This document shows positions 47,835-58,000 of a DNA stretch of 64,000 nucleotides, piece after piece. Position numbers and translations under genes: made by a program. The stretch comes from Myxococcales bacterium (GTDB lineage: Bacteria > Myxococcota_C > UBA6777), in the NCBI GenBank assembly GCA_020632975.1, contig JACKEL010000017.1, positions 9,730 to 73,729 on the forward strand, written 5' to 3'. Position 1 is the stretch's first letter. Every line of letters starts with the position of its first letter. A model generated the notes under the pieces. It searched no databases, was not told the origin of the DNA, and saw only the letters and a list, made by a program, of their open reading frames with translations.

Positions 47835-47883
47835 TCCCCACAAATCCTAGAAAAAGACTCTCCCTGCTTCCAAAGAGGTCGAG

Positions 47884-49548
47884 ATGGCATCTTCTGAATC
47901 GCTGACAGGAAAGAAAGTCGCAAGTTACGAGATCAAGCAGAAACTCGGAGAAGGCGAACAGGCCGTCGTCTACGAAGCTTGGTGCACGAAGTTGCAAGAG
48001 CCCGTCGTTATCAAGTTTTTGAAAGACTCCCATCAACAAAAGACACAGATACAACAACGATTTAAGAGAGAAGCGAAGCTACAATTTCAACTTCGCCACC
48101 CCAATATCGTGCGCGCCCTCAAGCTTGTAGAAGAAGAAAACTTGTTGGGTATCGTCATGGACAAGGTCGAAGGGACGGACCTTGGGGAGTTTTTAGAGCG
48201 CCAAACCTTCCCTCTATCCGACACAAAGATCCGCGCGATCTTTTTGCCTCTGCTAGACGCGTTGGATTACGCTCACGAACAAGGTGTCGTCCACCGCGAT
48301 ATCAAACCCTCCAACATCCTACTCGAAGAAAAAAACGGAACCTATATCCCTAGAGTGATGGACTTTGGGATCGCCAAAGTCTTCGAGGATAGCGGTCTCC
48401 AAACCAAAACCAACACCCTTCTTGGAACACCTCACTACATCGCACCAGAACAAGCTGCCTCCAGCAAATACGTCGATCATCGCGTAGACATCTACGCTTT
48501 GGGCATCACCCTCTATCAGATGCTCTCTGGACATCTACCCTTCGAAGGACGAGACTTTTTGCAGCTCATCACCGCGCACATGATGGAAGATGTGCCTCCT
48601 TTTTCTGCGTGGGAACTCGACGTCGATCCTCACCTAGAAGCCGCTGTGCGCAAGTCCCTCGCGAAGTTGCCCGAAGAACGCTTCCAAACTTGCGCTGAAT
48701 TTGCATCTGCACTAGACACAGTCCTACAAAAACGAGGAGCCGAGATATCGCACCTCTTGGCTCCTCCCTCCTCACCTCTCATCCCCAATCCCGTGCCCCC
48801 ACTCCCCACCGTGGACAAAGAACTAACCAAAGATATCCCACAAATCTCCGCGCCTTCAGAGCTTCCTTCGACAACACGATCATCCAAGCTCCCTTGGGTC
48901 CTGCTTTCTCTTGTTGTCTTTGTGGGGCTCGGTTACGCCATGCTCCCCAAGCCGCAAAAGCTCTCTCCCCAGCCCCCCAAACAAACTGTCACAGCTACAA
49001 AACAAACTGTCACAGCTACCAAACAAGCCTTGCCTCCGTCCAAAACAGGCAACTCCCTCCCATCCCAGAGCCGAACCCAACCAAAGACCACGCCGCTCCC
49101 GCTCCCCCAAGAGGCGCGCCCCACTCCGCCTCCAAGCAAAACAGAACTCCATCCGAAGAGGACCAATCCCCCAAAGGCACGGCTTCTCAGCAAAACTCCC
49201 AAAAACTTCCGCTGTTCGCCGCGAAAAACCCAAGCCTGCCTCAAAAAGATGCTTCCTCTTCAATTCATCTCATTGGGAACACAACACCCCTGCAACCCAA
49301 CGAAGTTTCAAAAAGCGATACGCTATTGCGCCAAGCGCTGTGGAAAAAATGCCTATCTGCTTTGCCGAGCCTTCGGCAAGATCCGCATCCAGCCTTATCC
49401 AGGCGCCCCAAAACAGCCTCTCTCCAAAAATACTTTGTGCAAGTCCTTGCTACACTCCCGTCTCTCCGCCCTATCCAGCCTCTTCAAGACCTCCCCAACC
49501 CAACTAAAAAAAGACTGCAACAACGGCTTCTTAGGAAGACCCCGCTGA
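47884..49548 (+). CDS. Transmembrane Ser/Thr protein kinase with atypical P-loop
   Basis: A 554-residue Pkn-type kinase. The kinase domain at ~12-275 has the glycine loop LGEGEQAVVY (third Gly replaced by Ala), lysine in VIKFLKD, HRDIKPSN with D139, MDFGIAK and GTPHYIAPEQAA. A P-rich juxtamembrane segment and a transmembrane helix follow at ~337-355 (LPWVLLSLVVFVGLGYAML). The outer part has a TATKQTV duplication, a K/P/T-rich stalk and a Cys-rich C-terminus. All three forward frames are open over the last ~600 bases, so a frameshifted true end cannot be excluded. A terminator follows. Confidence 0.87.
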   Translation: MASSESLTGKKVASYEIKQKLGEGEQAVVYEAWCTKLQEPVVIKFLKDSHQQKTQIQQRFKREAKLQFQLRHPNIVRALKLVEEENLLGIVMDKVEGTDLGEFLERQTFPLSDTKIRAIFLPLLDALDYAHEQGVVHRDIKPSNILLEEKNGTYIPRVMDFGIAKVFEDSGLQTKTNTLLGTPHYIAPEQAASSKYVDHRVDIYALGITLYQMLSGHLPFEGRDFLQLITAHMMEDVPPFSAWELDVDPHLEAAVRKSLAKLPEERFQTCAEFASALDTVLQKRGAEISHLLAPPSSPLIPNPVPPLPTVDKELTKDIPQISAPSELPSTTRSSKLPWVLLSLVVFVGLGYAMLPKPQKLSPQPPKQTVTATKQTVTATKQALPPSKTGNSLPSQSRTQPKTTPLPLPQEARPTPPPSKTELHPKRTNPPKARLLSKTPKNFRCSPRKTQACLKKMLPLQFISLGTQHPCNPTKFQKAIRYCAKRCGKNAYLLCRAFGKIRIQPYPGAPKQPLSKNTLCKSLLHSRLSALSSLFKTSPTQLKKDCNNGFLGRPR

Positions 49549-49571
49549 CCTCCTCCCCCTCATCTCTAACC

Positions 49572-49590
49572 ACCTATAATTAGGTTTTTT
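49572..49590 (+). terminator. Short rho-independent terminator
   Basis: ACCTA-TAAT-TAGGT followed by six Ts, 24 bases after the kinase stop. The stem is only five base pairs, so efficiency may be moderate. Confidence 0.55.
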
Positions 49591-49696
49591 ATCCCCCATA
49601 GCAAAAGATTTTTTCTTATGCTATGCGATCAATTCAACTACACAAAAAATATCTTCCTCAGGCCTTGCTTGCCTTCCTCTAAACAAGGATCACAAG

Positions 49697-52600
49697 ATGA
49701 GACACCGCACTCAAAACACATCCCTTTCCTTGCTGCGTGGAACAACAGCCCTACTCGGATGGGTGCTTTGTTTGTCCCTCGTATTCTCTTGTACAGGTAA
49801 CGAAGAGTGCGTCAACGGCGTGATGACCGTGACTTACGACCCCAACAACAACCCCTGCAAAACGGACTGTGAGTGCAACAACCTCAAGTTTGAAGGTCAC
49901 TGCGTTAACAGCCGCTGTCTCTCCTTTTCCCGCAAACCCATCGACACCACCGACAAGTTCTTACACTGTCGCCTCTTTTATCCCATCAAGACTTGTGTTT
50001 GGGGACTCCGCGATCCCAAGCCCGACCCCATCAAAGAAGAACTTTGGGGCGACTGTCGTTACTATGAAGTCGGTCCCGAGGATACCAAAGACAAATGTAT
50101 TGATGGCAAGGATAACGATTGTAACGGTCGATACGACTCTTCCGAGCCTTCTTGTGCGAAATATTGCAAAGACACCTCCCAGACGCGCAGTTGTTACGAA
50201 GGTCCCGCTGGCACCGCAAACCAAGGACGTTGTCGTCCTGGTCTCCAAACCTGCGAAACCACCAATGAATGGGGCTCTTGCCAGAACCAAATCGTCCCCC
50301 AAGAAGAAACCTGTAACCAACAAGACGATGACTGCGACGGAAACGTCGATGAGCAGCTTGCAAACTGTAGCTTTACTCCCTGCTCTGAAGGTGCTCGGCG
50401 TCCTTGTTATCCCTTTGCAAGCGGTTGTACCCGTGGCGAAAACGACACCCTCACTTGCAAAGGTGTCTGCCAAACAGGGTTCCAGCTCTGTCGACGCGGA
50501 TTCTGGGGAGCTTGCGAAGGTATGCAGCCACCCCAAGCCGAAGCTTGCGACCAAGTGGACAATGACTGTGATGGAAACGTCGATGAGGGCTGCCTTTGCG
50601 AAGACGGACAAACCCAAGACTGTTTCAAGGGTCCCAGCAAGACCTCGACAGGGATTTGTGGACAAGGCAAACAGACCTGCCAGAACGGTCGTTGGAACAG
50701 TTGCGACGGGGCGAAAGAACCCAAAGTCGAAGAGTGCAACGGCCAAGATGACGATTGTGACGGGCTGATCGATGAGAATCTTCCGTCTCAACTTTGTGAG
50801 AACCAAAAAGGCGCCTGTAGCGGGGCTTTCAAGACCTGCGGTGGAGAGCGTGGATTCCTGGTGTGCACAGAAGACGAGTATCGCCGCAACAACAGCCTTC
50901 ATGCCAAAGAAGAACAAGGCACAGACTGCGACAACAACGACAATGACTGCGATGGCAAGGTCGATGAAGACTGTGTGGGATGCAGTTTGGGTTCCAGTCG
51001 CATCTGCTATGAAGGTGCCCAAGGGACCGAGAATACGCAGCCTTGCCGCCAAGGGATCAGCCTTTGTACAAGACAAGACAATGGCGTCTTCGTTTTTGGT
51101 CCTTGCGTGGGACAAGTCACGCCCCAAGCGGAAACTTGCAACGGAAGAGACGATGATTGCGATGGTGTGATCGACAATCCCTCGGCCTCTCCGCCCTTAT
51201 GCCCCACAGGTCAACGCTGCGTCTCTGGACAATGTACCCAAGATCCTGAGCCCAACGAACCAACCGAGCCCAATGAGCCCATCAGCGATGCAGGTGAGCC
51301 CACCCCTGAGCTTCCGCCTCCTTTGTGTATCCTTGGAACGGCGGAGTATTGCTACAATGGGACAGGAACCACCTATCAAAATCCCCCGTGTGAGCAAGGT
51401 TTCCGCGTTTGTATCAAGCTTGCAAATGGCGACCTAGCTTGGAGCAAGTGCACAGGTCAAGTCACCCCCAAGATCGAGATCTGCAATGGAATCGACGATA
51501 ACTGCGATGGGACCGTCGATAACGATGATGGCCAAGGACAGTTGTGTCCTCCCAACCAAGTCTGTACCCAAGGGAGATGCGTTCCTCAAGAAGTTCCTCC
51601 CCAAGAGCCCACCACGGACGCTGGACCTCAACCCGAAGGGCTCCCAGATGGCGCTCTTTGCGCACCCAACCAAGTTCAGCCTTGTTATACAGGGCCACAA
51701 GGAACATTGGCGAAGGGTACTTGCAAAGAAGGCACACAAACCTGCCAAAGCAACGGAAAATGGGGAACTTGCCAAGGAGACATCAAGCCCGCAAAAGAGA
51801 TCTGCAACGGCCTCGATGACGACTGCAACGGGGTCATCGACGACCCTGACCAACTTCGCTCGGATACCACACGTGTTCTTTGCACCAACCAACAAGGTGT
51901 TTGTCTTGGAGCAACCGCCCAATGTGGTGGGACAAGTGGCTGGCTGAAGACATGCACAAACCAAGACTACCAAAGTTTCACGAACAGTTACGAAGCCGTG
52001 GAGTCCAGTTGCGATAAGTTGGACAACGACTGCGACGGCAAGATCGACGAAGGATGCTTGTGGGCTGGTGGCTTTGCAAACAGCATCAATAGCTACGATT
52101 CAACACTGGGCTTCTCAGGTTGGGACTTTGACAACACAAACAAAACCATCTGGATCGGCGGAGGGAGATTTGGTTACAAAAACATTTCTTGGATCCCTAC
52201 CCAAAGTTCGTCCGCGGTGCCTTCGTTTGTGTCTCCTCCCGTGAATGTGGGGGCCACCAACGCCGTCCTGATCAAGATGGACACAGGTGGTATCAAAAAG
52301 TGCCTCTTCGAAAGCGTGACGTCTCCTCGCGGAGACACAGTCATCAAGACACTCATCGTGCACCCTCAAAGTGGGGATGTCATTGTCTTGGGGAGTTATA
52401 CAGGCACAGCCAAGTTTGGGCCTTACACGCTCAGCACACAAAACAATCGCTTCGAGACCTTCGTCGCGCGCATCGATCCACAGTGCCAAATCAAGTGGAT
52501 CACCCGAGAAGGTAGTCCCTCTTACTCTTACACCGCACGCCTCAGTAACTACCAACAACAAGCGCTTTCTCCACAAGGGGATATCCACTGTTTTACCTCG

Positions 52601-53665
52601 GCCAGCCAAGGAACAGTTACTTTTGGGACAGGGAGCACCCCTGACTTTACGCTTTCCCTCCTCACAACAACAGGAAGCATAAACACCATCGCCACGAGCA
52701 ACTACGTCGTTTGCCAACAGGTCAGCGATGGCAAGTTTATCTGGGCAACGCAAATGGGCTCAACCGGAAACAGCAGTTACTCCCCAGTCTACGACATCCT
52801 TTTCGACAACGACACGCTCCACGTCGTAGGGCAAACCTGCTATGGTGTTTTTATCAAAGATCAACAAGGCAACCTGATTCAAACTCCACGTACCTCGGCT
52901 TATCCTAATGGTTTTCAAGGCGGCTTCATCTTGTCCTACCATTACACGGGAGCCCCCAACCACCAACTCTATGGAGAAAGCATCCTCAGTTTCCCCAACC
53001 CCCCGGGCTCTGTCTCGTTGTGCAACAACAGCAACCAAAATTATTTCTTTGGGTACAAGATGGCAAAGACAGCAAACAACATGCTTCATCTCTTTGGTGA
53101 TCTGCGTGGAAAAGCCAACGTCTTTGGGCAAGACATCGAATCTGTGGGGACGAAAGACGCGTTGCTTGTGACAGTGCAATATGACAAAGCACAAAAGAAA
53201 TATACTTACGTCCGACGAAGACACTTTTTCTCTGCGCTCTCAGACAACACCCCTGTACCAGGAGCAGGCGCAGAAGGCCGAGAACTCGTCGCGGATAGCC
53301 AAGGGAACCTCTATCTCGGCGGAAACTTCCAAGACCACCTAAGCATGGCGGCCGATCCTGCGACAGGCACCACCGCCACCATCCAATCGCCGCGTATCGC
53401 CTGTAAGCAACTCTACAACCAAGCCGCAGCTTGTCTCAGTGCGGGTTCTATCGACCTTTTCCTAGCAAAACTCGATAGTACTGGAAACTTCGTCACGGGC
53501 TTCTCCGCGGGAGGTACAAGCGAGCAGAAAGTCGGTCGATTCATGATGGACGAGGCGGCCAAGTATCTTTACATCACAACCCAAGATTCCGTATTGAACG
53601 GAAACTTCGACTACCACAGCCTCGCAATCAATGGCACGCTCTTGTGGCAAACCTCCCTCCCCTGA
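49697..53665 (+). CDS. Giant MopE-repeat lipoprotein, paralog A
   Basis: A 1322-residue surface lipoprotein. The signal sequence ends in the lipobox LVFSC. Residues ~130-787 are Cys-rich and carry nine motifs of the Cu-binding_MopE type (for example CNQQDDDCDGNVDE, CDQVDNDCDGNVDE, CDKLDNDCDGKIDEGC), which look like Ca2+ or other metal-binding loops. P/E-rich linkers separate some. Residues ~788-1322 form a beta-rich, propeller-like domain (SBBP-like strands) ending LLWQTSLP. About the first 1.55 kb of mature coding DNA is nearly identical to paralog B, while the signal peptide and C-terminal half differ. Probable role: outer-membrane adhesion or metal handling; inference. Confidence 0.9.
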   Translation: MRHRTQNTSLSLLRGTTALLGWVLCLSLVFSCTGNEECVNGVMTVTYDPNNNPCKTDCECNNLKFEGHCVNSRCLSFSRKPIDTTDKFLHCRLFYPIKTCVWGLRDPKPDPIKEELWGDCRYYEVGPEDTKDKCIDGKDNDCNGRYDSSEPSCAKYCKDTSQTRSCYEGPAGTANQGRCRPGLQTCETTNEWGSCQNQIVPQEETCNQQDDDCDGNVDEQLANCSFTPCSEGARRPCYPFASGCTRGENDTLTCKGVCQTGFQLCRRGFWGACEGMQPPQAEACDQVDNDCDGNVDEGCLCEDGQTQDCFKGPSKTSTGICGQGKQTCQNGRWNSCDGAKEPKVEECNGQDDDCDGLIDENLPSQLCENQKGACSGAFKTCGGERGFLVCTEDEYRRNNSLHAKEEQGTDCDNNDNDCDGKVDEDCVGCSLGSSRICYEGAQGTENTQPCRQGISLCTRQDNGVFVFGPCVGQVTPQAETCNGRDDDCDGVIDNPSASPPLCPTGQRCVSGQCTQDPEPNEPTEPNEPISDAGEPTPELPPPLCILGTAEYCYNGTGTTYQNPPCEQGFRVCIKLANGDLAWSKCTGQVTPKIEICNGIDDNCDGTVDNDDGQGQLCPPNQVCTQGRCVPQEVPPQEPTTDAGPQPEGLPDGALCAPNQVQPCYTGPQGTLAKGTCKEGTQTCQSNGKWGTCQGDIKPAKEICNGLDDDCNGVIDDPDQLRSDTTRVLCTNQQGVCLGATAQCGGTSGWLKTCTNQDYQSFTNSYEAVESSCDKLDNDCDGKIDEGCLWAGGFANSINSYDSTLGFSGWDFDNTNKTIWIGGGRFGYKNISWIPTQSSSAVPSFVSPPVNVGATNAVLIKMDTGGIKKCLFESVTSPRGDTVIKTLIVHPQSGDVIVLGSYTGTAKFGPYTLSTQNNRFETFVARIDPQCQIKWITREGSPSYSYTARLSNYQQQALSPQGDIHCFTSASQGTVTFGTGSTPDFTLSLLTTTGSINTIATSNYVVCQQVSDGKFIWATQMGSTGNSSYSPVYDILFDNDTLHVVGQTCYGVFIKDQQGNLIQTPRTSAYPNGFQGGFILSYHYTGAPNHQLYGESILSFPNPPGSVSLCNNSNQNYFFGYKMAKTANNMLHLFGDLRGKANVFGQDIESVGTKDALLVTVQYDKAQKKYTYVRRRHFFSALSDNTPVPGAGAEGRELVADSQGNLYLGGNFQDHLSMAADPATGTTATIQSPRIACKQLYNQAAACLSAGSIDLFLAKLDSTGNFVTGFSAGGTSEQKVGRFMMDEAAKYLYITTQDSVLNGNFDYHSLAINGTLLWQTSLP
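49784..51346 (+). repeat. Long direct repeat shared by MopE paralogs, copy A
   Basis: Nearly identical to 55143-56696, with mostly third-position differences and one 9-base length change in a P/E linker. It begins at the lipobox codons and ends just after CTTGGAACGGCGGAG, where similarity drops sharply. Confidence 0.92.
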
Positions 53666-53780
53666 GTTCCCCTCCAAAGCAAACTCACCTAGAGTTGAAG
53701 TGTGACTCGTGTTAAGGTGGCTCACTCTTTTTCTGACCTTCTTTTTTAAGAGCAAACACCGAAGACAGCGTAGGGATCAC

Positions 53781-54917
53781 ATGTGTCGCTTTCTTTTTGT
53801 ATTGTTTTTCGTTGCTTCTTTTTCCACTGTTCTTGGGACCCCTGCCCACGCACAAAGCCGCAAAGCTGTGGGACAAGCCTTCGTAAGCGTCCAAGAAGCC
53901 CTATCTTTAGGCAAAATGAAACTCTTTATTGGGCGACTTAAAAAATTCGAGATCGCTTATCTTTCTGTCCAAGCCAAGCTTCCCTTAGAGGAAAAAGAAC
54001 AATATCAACTTTGGATTTTTCGTTTCCAATTCAAGCGTTATCAACTACAGGGTAGCCTTCCGCCGATTCGCGAGGTCGCTAGTTTTCAAAACATCGCGGC
54101 CATCAGCGAGTACATCCAACAGTTTGAAAACGCGAATATCTCACTACAAAAAGCTGTTCTATTTCTCGGGCGTTACAACAAACTCTTCCAACGACTCGCG
54201 CTAGAACAAAATCTACGGGCTCAGATCGAGCTACAGAGTTCCCTCAGTTTGGAACGAGATCTCGAAACGCTGATACGCCAAACCCAGATCTATGTGGCCT
54301 TCCTCCGTTTTGCGCGAGATAACTGGAGCAACCGAACGGCACGAATACGACAATCTCAACAGCAAGATCAAGCCATCGAGCTGCTCAAACAACAACAAAG
54401 GCGCGCAACCATCGAGCGCAGCGCGATAAAAGATGAGCAAAAACGCGTTGCCAAGAGCGTCCAAGAAGCCCAAACGAAGTTCCAAAGCATGCAGAAGATC
54501 ATCCAAAACCAACAAACGACGTCCACCGCGCTCACCATTACAGGCGCCATACTGATGGCGGCTGGAGCGGCTGGCGGCGTGGTTGGAGGGCTCTATTTTG
54601 CCTCCGCGGATAGTGTGAAAAACAACCAAACTCCCATCTTTCCAGCCCCTGGGGACAGCCCTGGAACGCAAATCAATAATCTCCAAAATACAGGGCTCAT
54701 CGTGGTGGGTGCATCAGGCGGAGCTTTTCTTGTGGGTTTGACGCTCGTCATCTCTGGCGTGCTGACCGCCCCCAAAGTGAAGAAGCGTGTCCAAGCTGTT
54801 TTACGCTCACAAGAAAAATTCTTAAAAGATCATCCCAGCCGCCAATCTTTTCGTACATCGCCCCAAAAAAGACGCCTCGCCCTTCATCAACCCACATTGC
54901 TAGGCATCTTCCACTAA
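53781..54917 (+). CDS. Secreted coiled-coil protein with two C-terminal hydrophobic segments
   Basis: A 378-residue exported protein. MCRFLFVLFFVASFSTVLG ending PAHAQS is a signal peptide cleaved at AHA/QS. Residues ~30-220 are helical with Gln/Arg-rich coiled coil (RQSQQQDQAIELLKQQQRR). Two hydrophobic glycine-rich segments follow (TGAILMAAGAAGGVVGGLYFA; TGLIVVGASGGAFLVGLTLV), then a basic tail. ATG 53781 has AGGGA upstream. It sits between the two giant lipoproteins in the same direction and may help present or anchor them; inference from position only. Confidence 0.75.
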   Translation: MCRFLFVLFFVASFSTVLGTPAHAQSRKAVGQAFVSVQEALSLGKMKLFIGRLKKFEIAYLSVQAKLPLEEKEQYQLWIFRFQFKRYQLQGSLPPIREVASFQNIAAISEYIQQFENANISLQKAVLFLGRYNKLFQRLALEQNLRAQIELQSSLSLERDLETLIRQTQIYVAFLRFARDNWSNRTARIRQSQQQDQAIELLKQQQRRATIERSAIKDEQKRVAKSVQEAQTKFQSMQKIIQNQQTTSTALTITGAILMAAGAAGGVVGGLYFASADSVKNNQTPIFPAPGDSPGTQINNLQNTGLIVVGASGGAFLVGLTLVISGVLTAPKVKKRVQAVLRSQEKFLKDHPSRQSFRTSPQKRRLALHQPTLLGIFH

Positions 54918-55055
54918 CCACATCGCAAAGCTCCCCTCTCCTCTACTTTCCTTCCAACAAAGAGCTTCTAGCTTTGGAAGCCTTCAACGTTGTATATTCT
55001 CATAGAAAGACACACCCATTCTCTCTTTTCTCGGACAAAGCATAGGGAATATTCG

Positions 55056-58000
55056 ATGAAGACTTTTTCTTCAAAAGCCCCTTTTTTCTATCCTTTGCGG
55101 CGCATCCTTTTGATCGCTGCTCTGTGTTCGACAGCTTTTCTGTTCTCTTGTACGGGCAACGAAGAGTGCGTCAACGGCGTAATGACCGTGACTTACGACC
55201 CCAACAACAACCCCTGCAAAACAGATTGTGAGTGCAACAACCTCAAGTTTGAAGGTCACTGCGTCAACAGCCGCTGTCTCTCCTTTTCCCGCAAACCCAT
55301 CGACACCACCGACAAGTTCTTACACTGTCGTCTCTTTTATCCCATCAAGACTTGCGTTTGGGGCCTCCGCGATCCCAAGCCCGACCCCATCAAAGAAGAA
55401 CTTTGGGGCGACTGTCGTTACTATGAAGTCGGTCCCGAGGACACCAAAGACAAATGCATTGATGGCAAGGATAACGATTGCAACGGTCGATACGACTCTT
55501 CCGAGCCTTCTTGTGCGAAATATTGCAAAGACACCTCCCAGACGCGCAGTTGTTATGAAGGTCCCGCTGGCACCGCAAACCAAGGACGTTGTCGTCCTGG
55601 TCTCCAAACCTGCGAAACCACCAATGAATGGGGCTCTTGCCAGAACCAAATCGTCCCCCAAGAAGAAACCTGCAACCAACAAGACGATGACTGCGACGGA
55701 AACGTCGATGAGCAGCTTGCAAACTGTAGCTTTACTCCCTGCTCTGAGGGTGCTCGGCGTCCTTGTTATCCCTTTGCAAGCGGTTGTACCCGTGGCGAAA
55801 ACGACACCCTTGCTTGCAAAGGTGTCTGCCAAACGGGGTTCCAGCTCTGTCGACGCGGATTCTGGGGAGCTTGCGAAGGTATGCAGCCACCCCAAGCCGA
55901 AGCTTGCGACCAAGTGGACAATGACTGTGATGGAAACGTCGATGAGGGCTGCCTTTGCGAAGACGGACAAACCCAAGACTGTTTCAAGGGTCCCAGCAAG
56001 ACCTCGACAGGGATTTGTGGACAAGGCAAACAGACCTGCCAGAACGGTCGTTGGAATAGTTGCGACGGGGCGAAAGAACCCAAGACCGAAGAGTGCAACG
56101 GCCAAGATGACGACTGTGACGGGCAGATCGACGAGAACCTTCCGTCTCAACTTTGTGAGAACCAAAAAGGCGCCTGTAGCGGGGCTTTCAAGACCTGCGG
56201 TGGAGAGCGTGGATTCTTGGTGTGCACAGAAGACGAGTATCGCCGCAACAACAGCCTTCATGCCAAAGAAGAACAAGGCACAGACTGCGACAACAACGAC
56301 AATGACTGCGATGGCAAGGTCGATGAAGACTGTAGAGGGTGTCGCTTAGGCACAAGTCGAAGTTGCTATGAAGGTGCCCAAGGGACCGAGAATACAGAGC
56401 CTTGCCGCAGAGGGATCAGCCTTTGTACGAGACAAGACAATGGCGTCTTCGTTTTTGGGCCTTGTGTGGGACAAGTCACGCCCCAAGCGGAAACCTGTAA
56501 TGGACAAGACGATGATTGCGATGGTGTGATCGACAATCCCTCGGTCTCTCCGCCCTTGTGCCCCACAGGTCAGCGCTGCGTCTCTGGACAATGTCTCCAA
56601 GATGGCGAACCAGCCGAGCCCAACGAGCCTGTCAGCGATGCAGGTGAGCCCACCCCTGACCTTCCGCCTCCCTTGTGTATCCTTGGAACGGCGGAGAACT
56701 GCTATGAAGGCCCCCCAGGCACGCATACAAATGCCCCTTGCAAAAAAGGTCTTCGCGCTTGCATTCGTACGGAAAATGGGGATTTAGCATGGAGTGAGTG
56801 CTTCGGCCAAGCAATCCCAAAGATCGAGATATGCAACGGGGTGGACGATAACTGCGATGGGACCATAGACAACGACGATGGTCAGAAGCAGTTATGTCCT
56901 CCCAGCCAAGCCTGCATTCAAGGTAACTGCGTCCCACAAGAAGTTGCCACAGAACCCACAGGGGACGGTGGAGTCCAACCTGAAGGGCTTCCAGATGGCG
57001 CTATCTGCACACCCAACAAGGTCAAGGCTTGCTATACAGGTCCCGCAGGAACATTAGGGAGAGGTGTGTGCAAGGAAGGTACAACGACATGCCAAAGCGA
57101 TGGAACATGGGGAGCTTGTGTTGATGAAATCAAACCGACAACGGAAGAGTGTAATGGTCTGGACGACGACTGCAACGGCACCGTGGACGATCCTTTGTTG
57201 CTTCCTGTCAAGCCCTGCCCAAATCAAAAAGGTATCTGTGCGGGCTCTGGACTGGCTTGTTTAGGTAAAAATCGCTGGGCTACGACCTGCGATTATTCCG
57301 CTTACAACAAGTTATACGAAACAACAGAGACCCTTTGTGATGGGGTGGACAATGATTGTAATGGACTCATCGACGAAGGGTGCGCATGGGCCGCAGGACT
57401 TTCACCTGCCTTTCCAGGGAATGGTCACAACAGATTTAATGATCAAAACACGAAGAAAACGCTCTTTATCCAAGAAGACCAACAACAACAGTCTGTATGG
57501 CTGGCCTGCTCTCCATCTGATTGGGTAAAGAATTTTTCATTTACTCCGACAACCAGCTCGCCAAAAATCTTACCCTACTCTTATAATCTTGAGCCAAATC
57601 CTTCTGTTCCCAATGGCTCACGGCCCTTGCTCTTGTTGCGAAAGAAATCAAATGGCCTAGTAGATTGCTCCTTAGCACAAACAATAAACCCAACATATTC
57701 GGGCAAAACAGCCGCTTATCGAGTGAAAGTACTCCCCAACGGGGAGATACTCGTTTATGGAGAATTTTACGAGGGCAGTATCCAGTTCGGTAACTTAACG
57801 CTGCAATCGTTGAGCAACGTCAATTTGTTTTTATTGAAGGTGAGTGCAACCTGCCAGCCGATTTGGTTGACCCGAATTGGTGGGACGGATACAGGATTCC
57901 ACTCCACAGCAATAACCTACATCCCCGATACGCAAGGAACCAACCATCACTTTTGCGCAGCTGGTTACGCCAATGGAAACGCCGTGTTTTTTGGCAGCCA

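Noticed and set aside
49961..51127. 388-codon antisense open frame over the MopE repeats, and similar frames at 55320-56276 and on the plus strand at 49869-50768 and 55228-56349
   Set aside because: They arise from the repetitive GAC/GAT/TGC codon pattern of the real gene, give low-complexity T/A/V/K-rich products, and recur identically in both paralogs because the DNA is duplicated.
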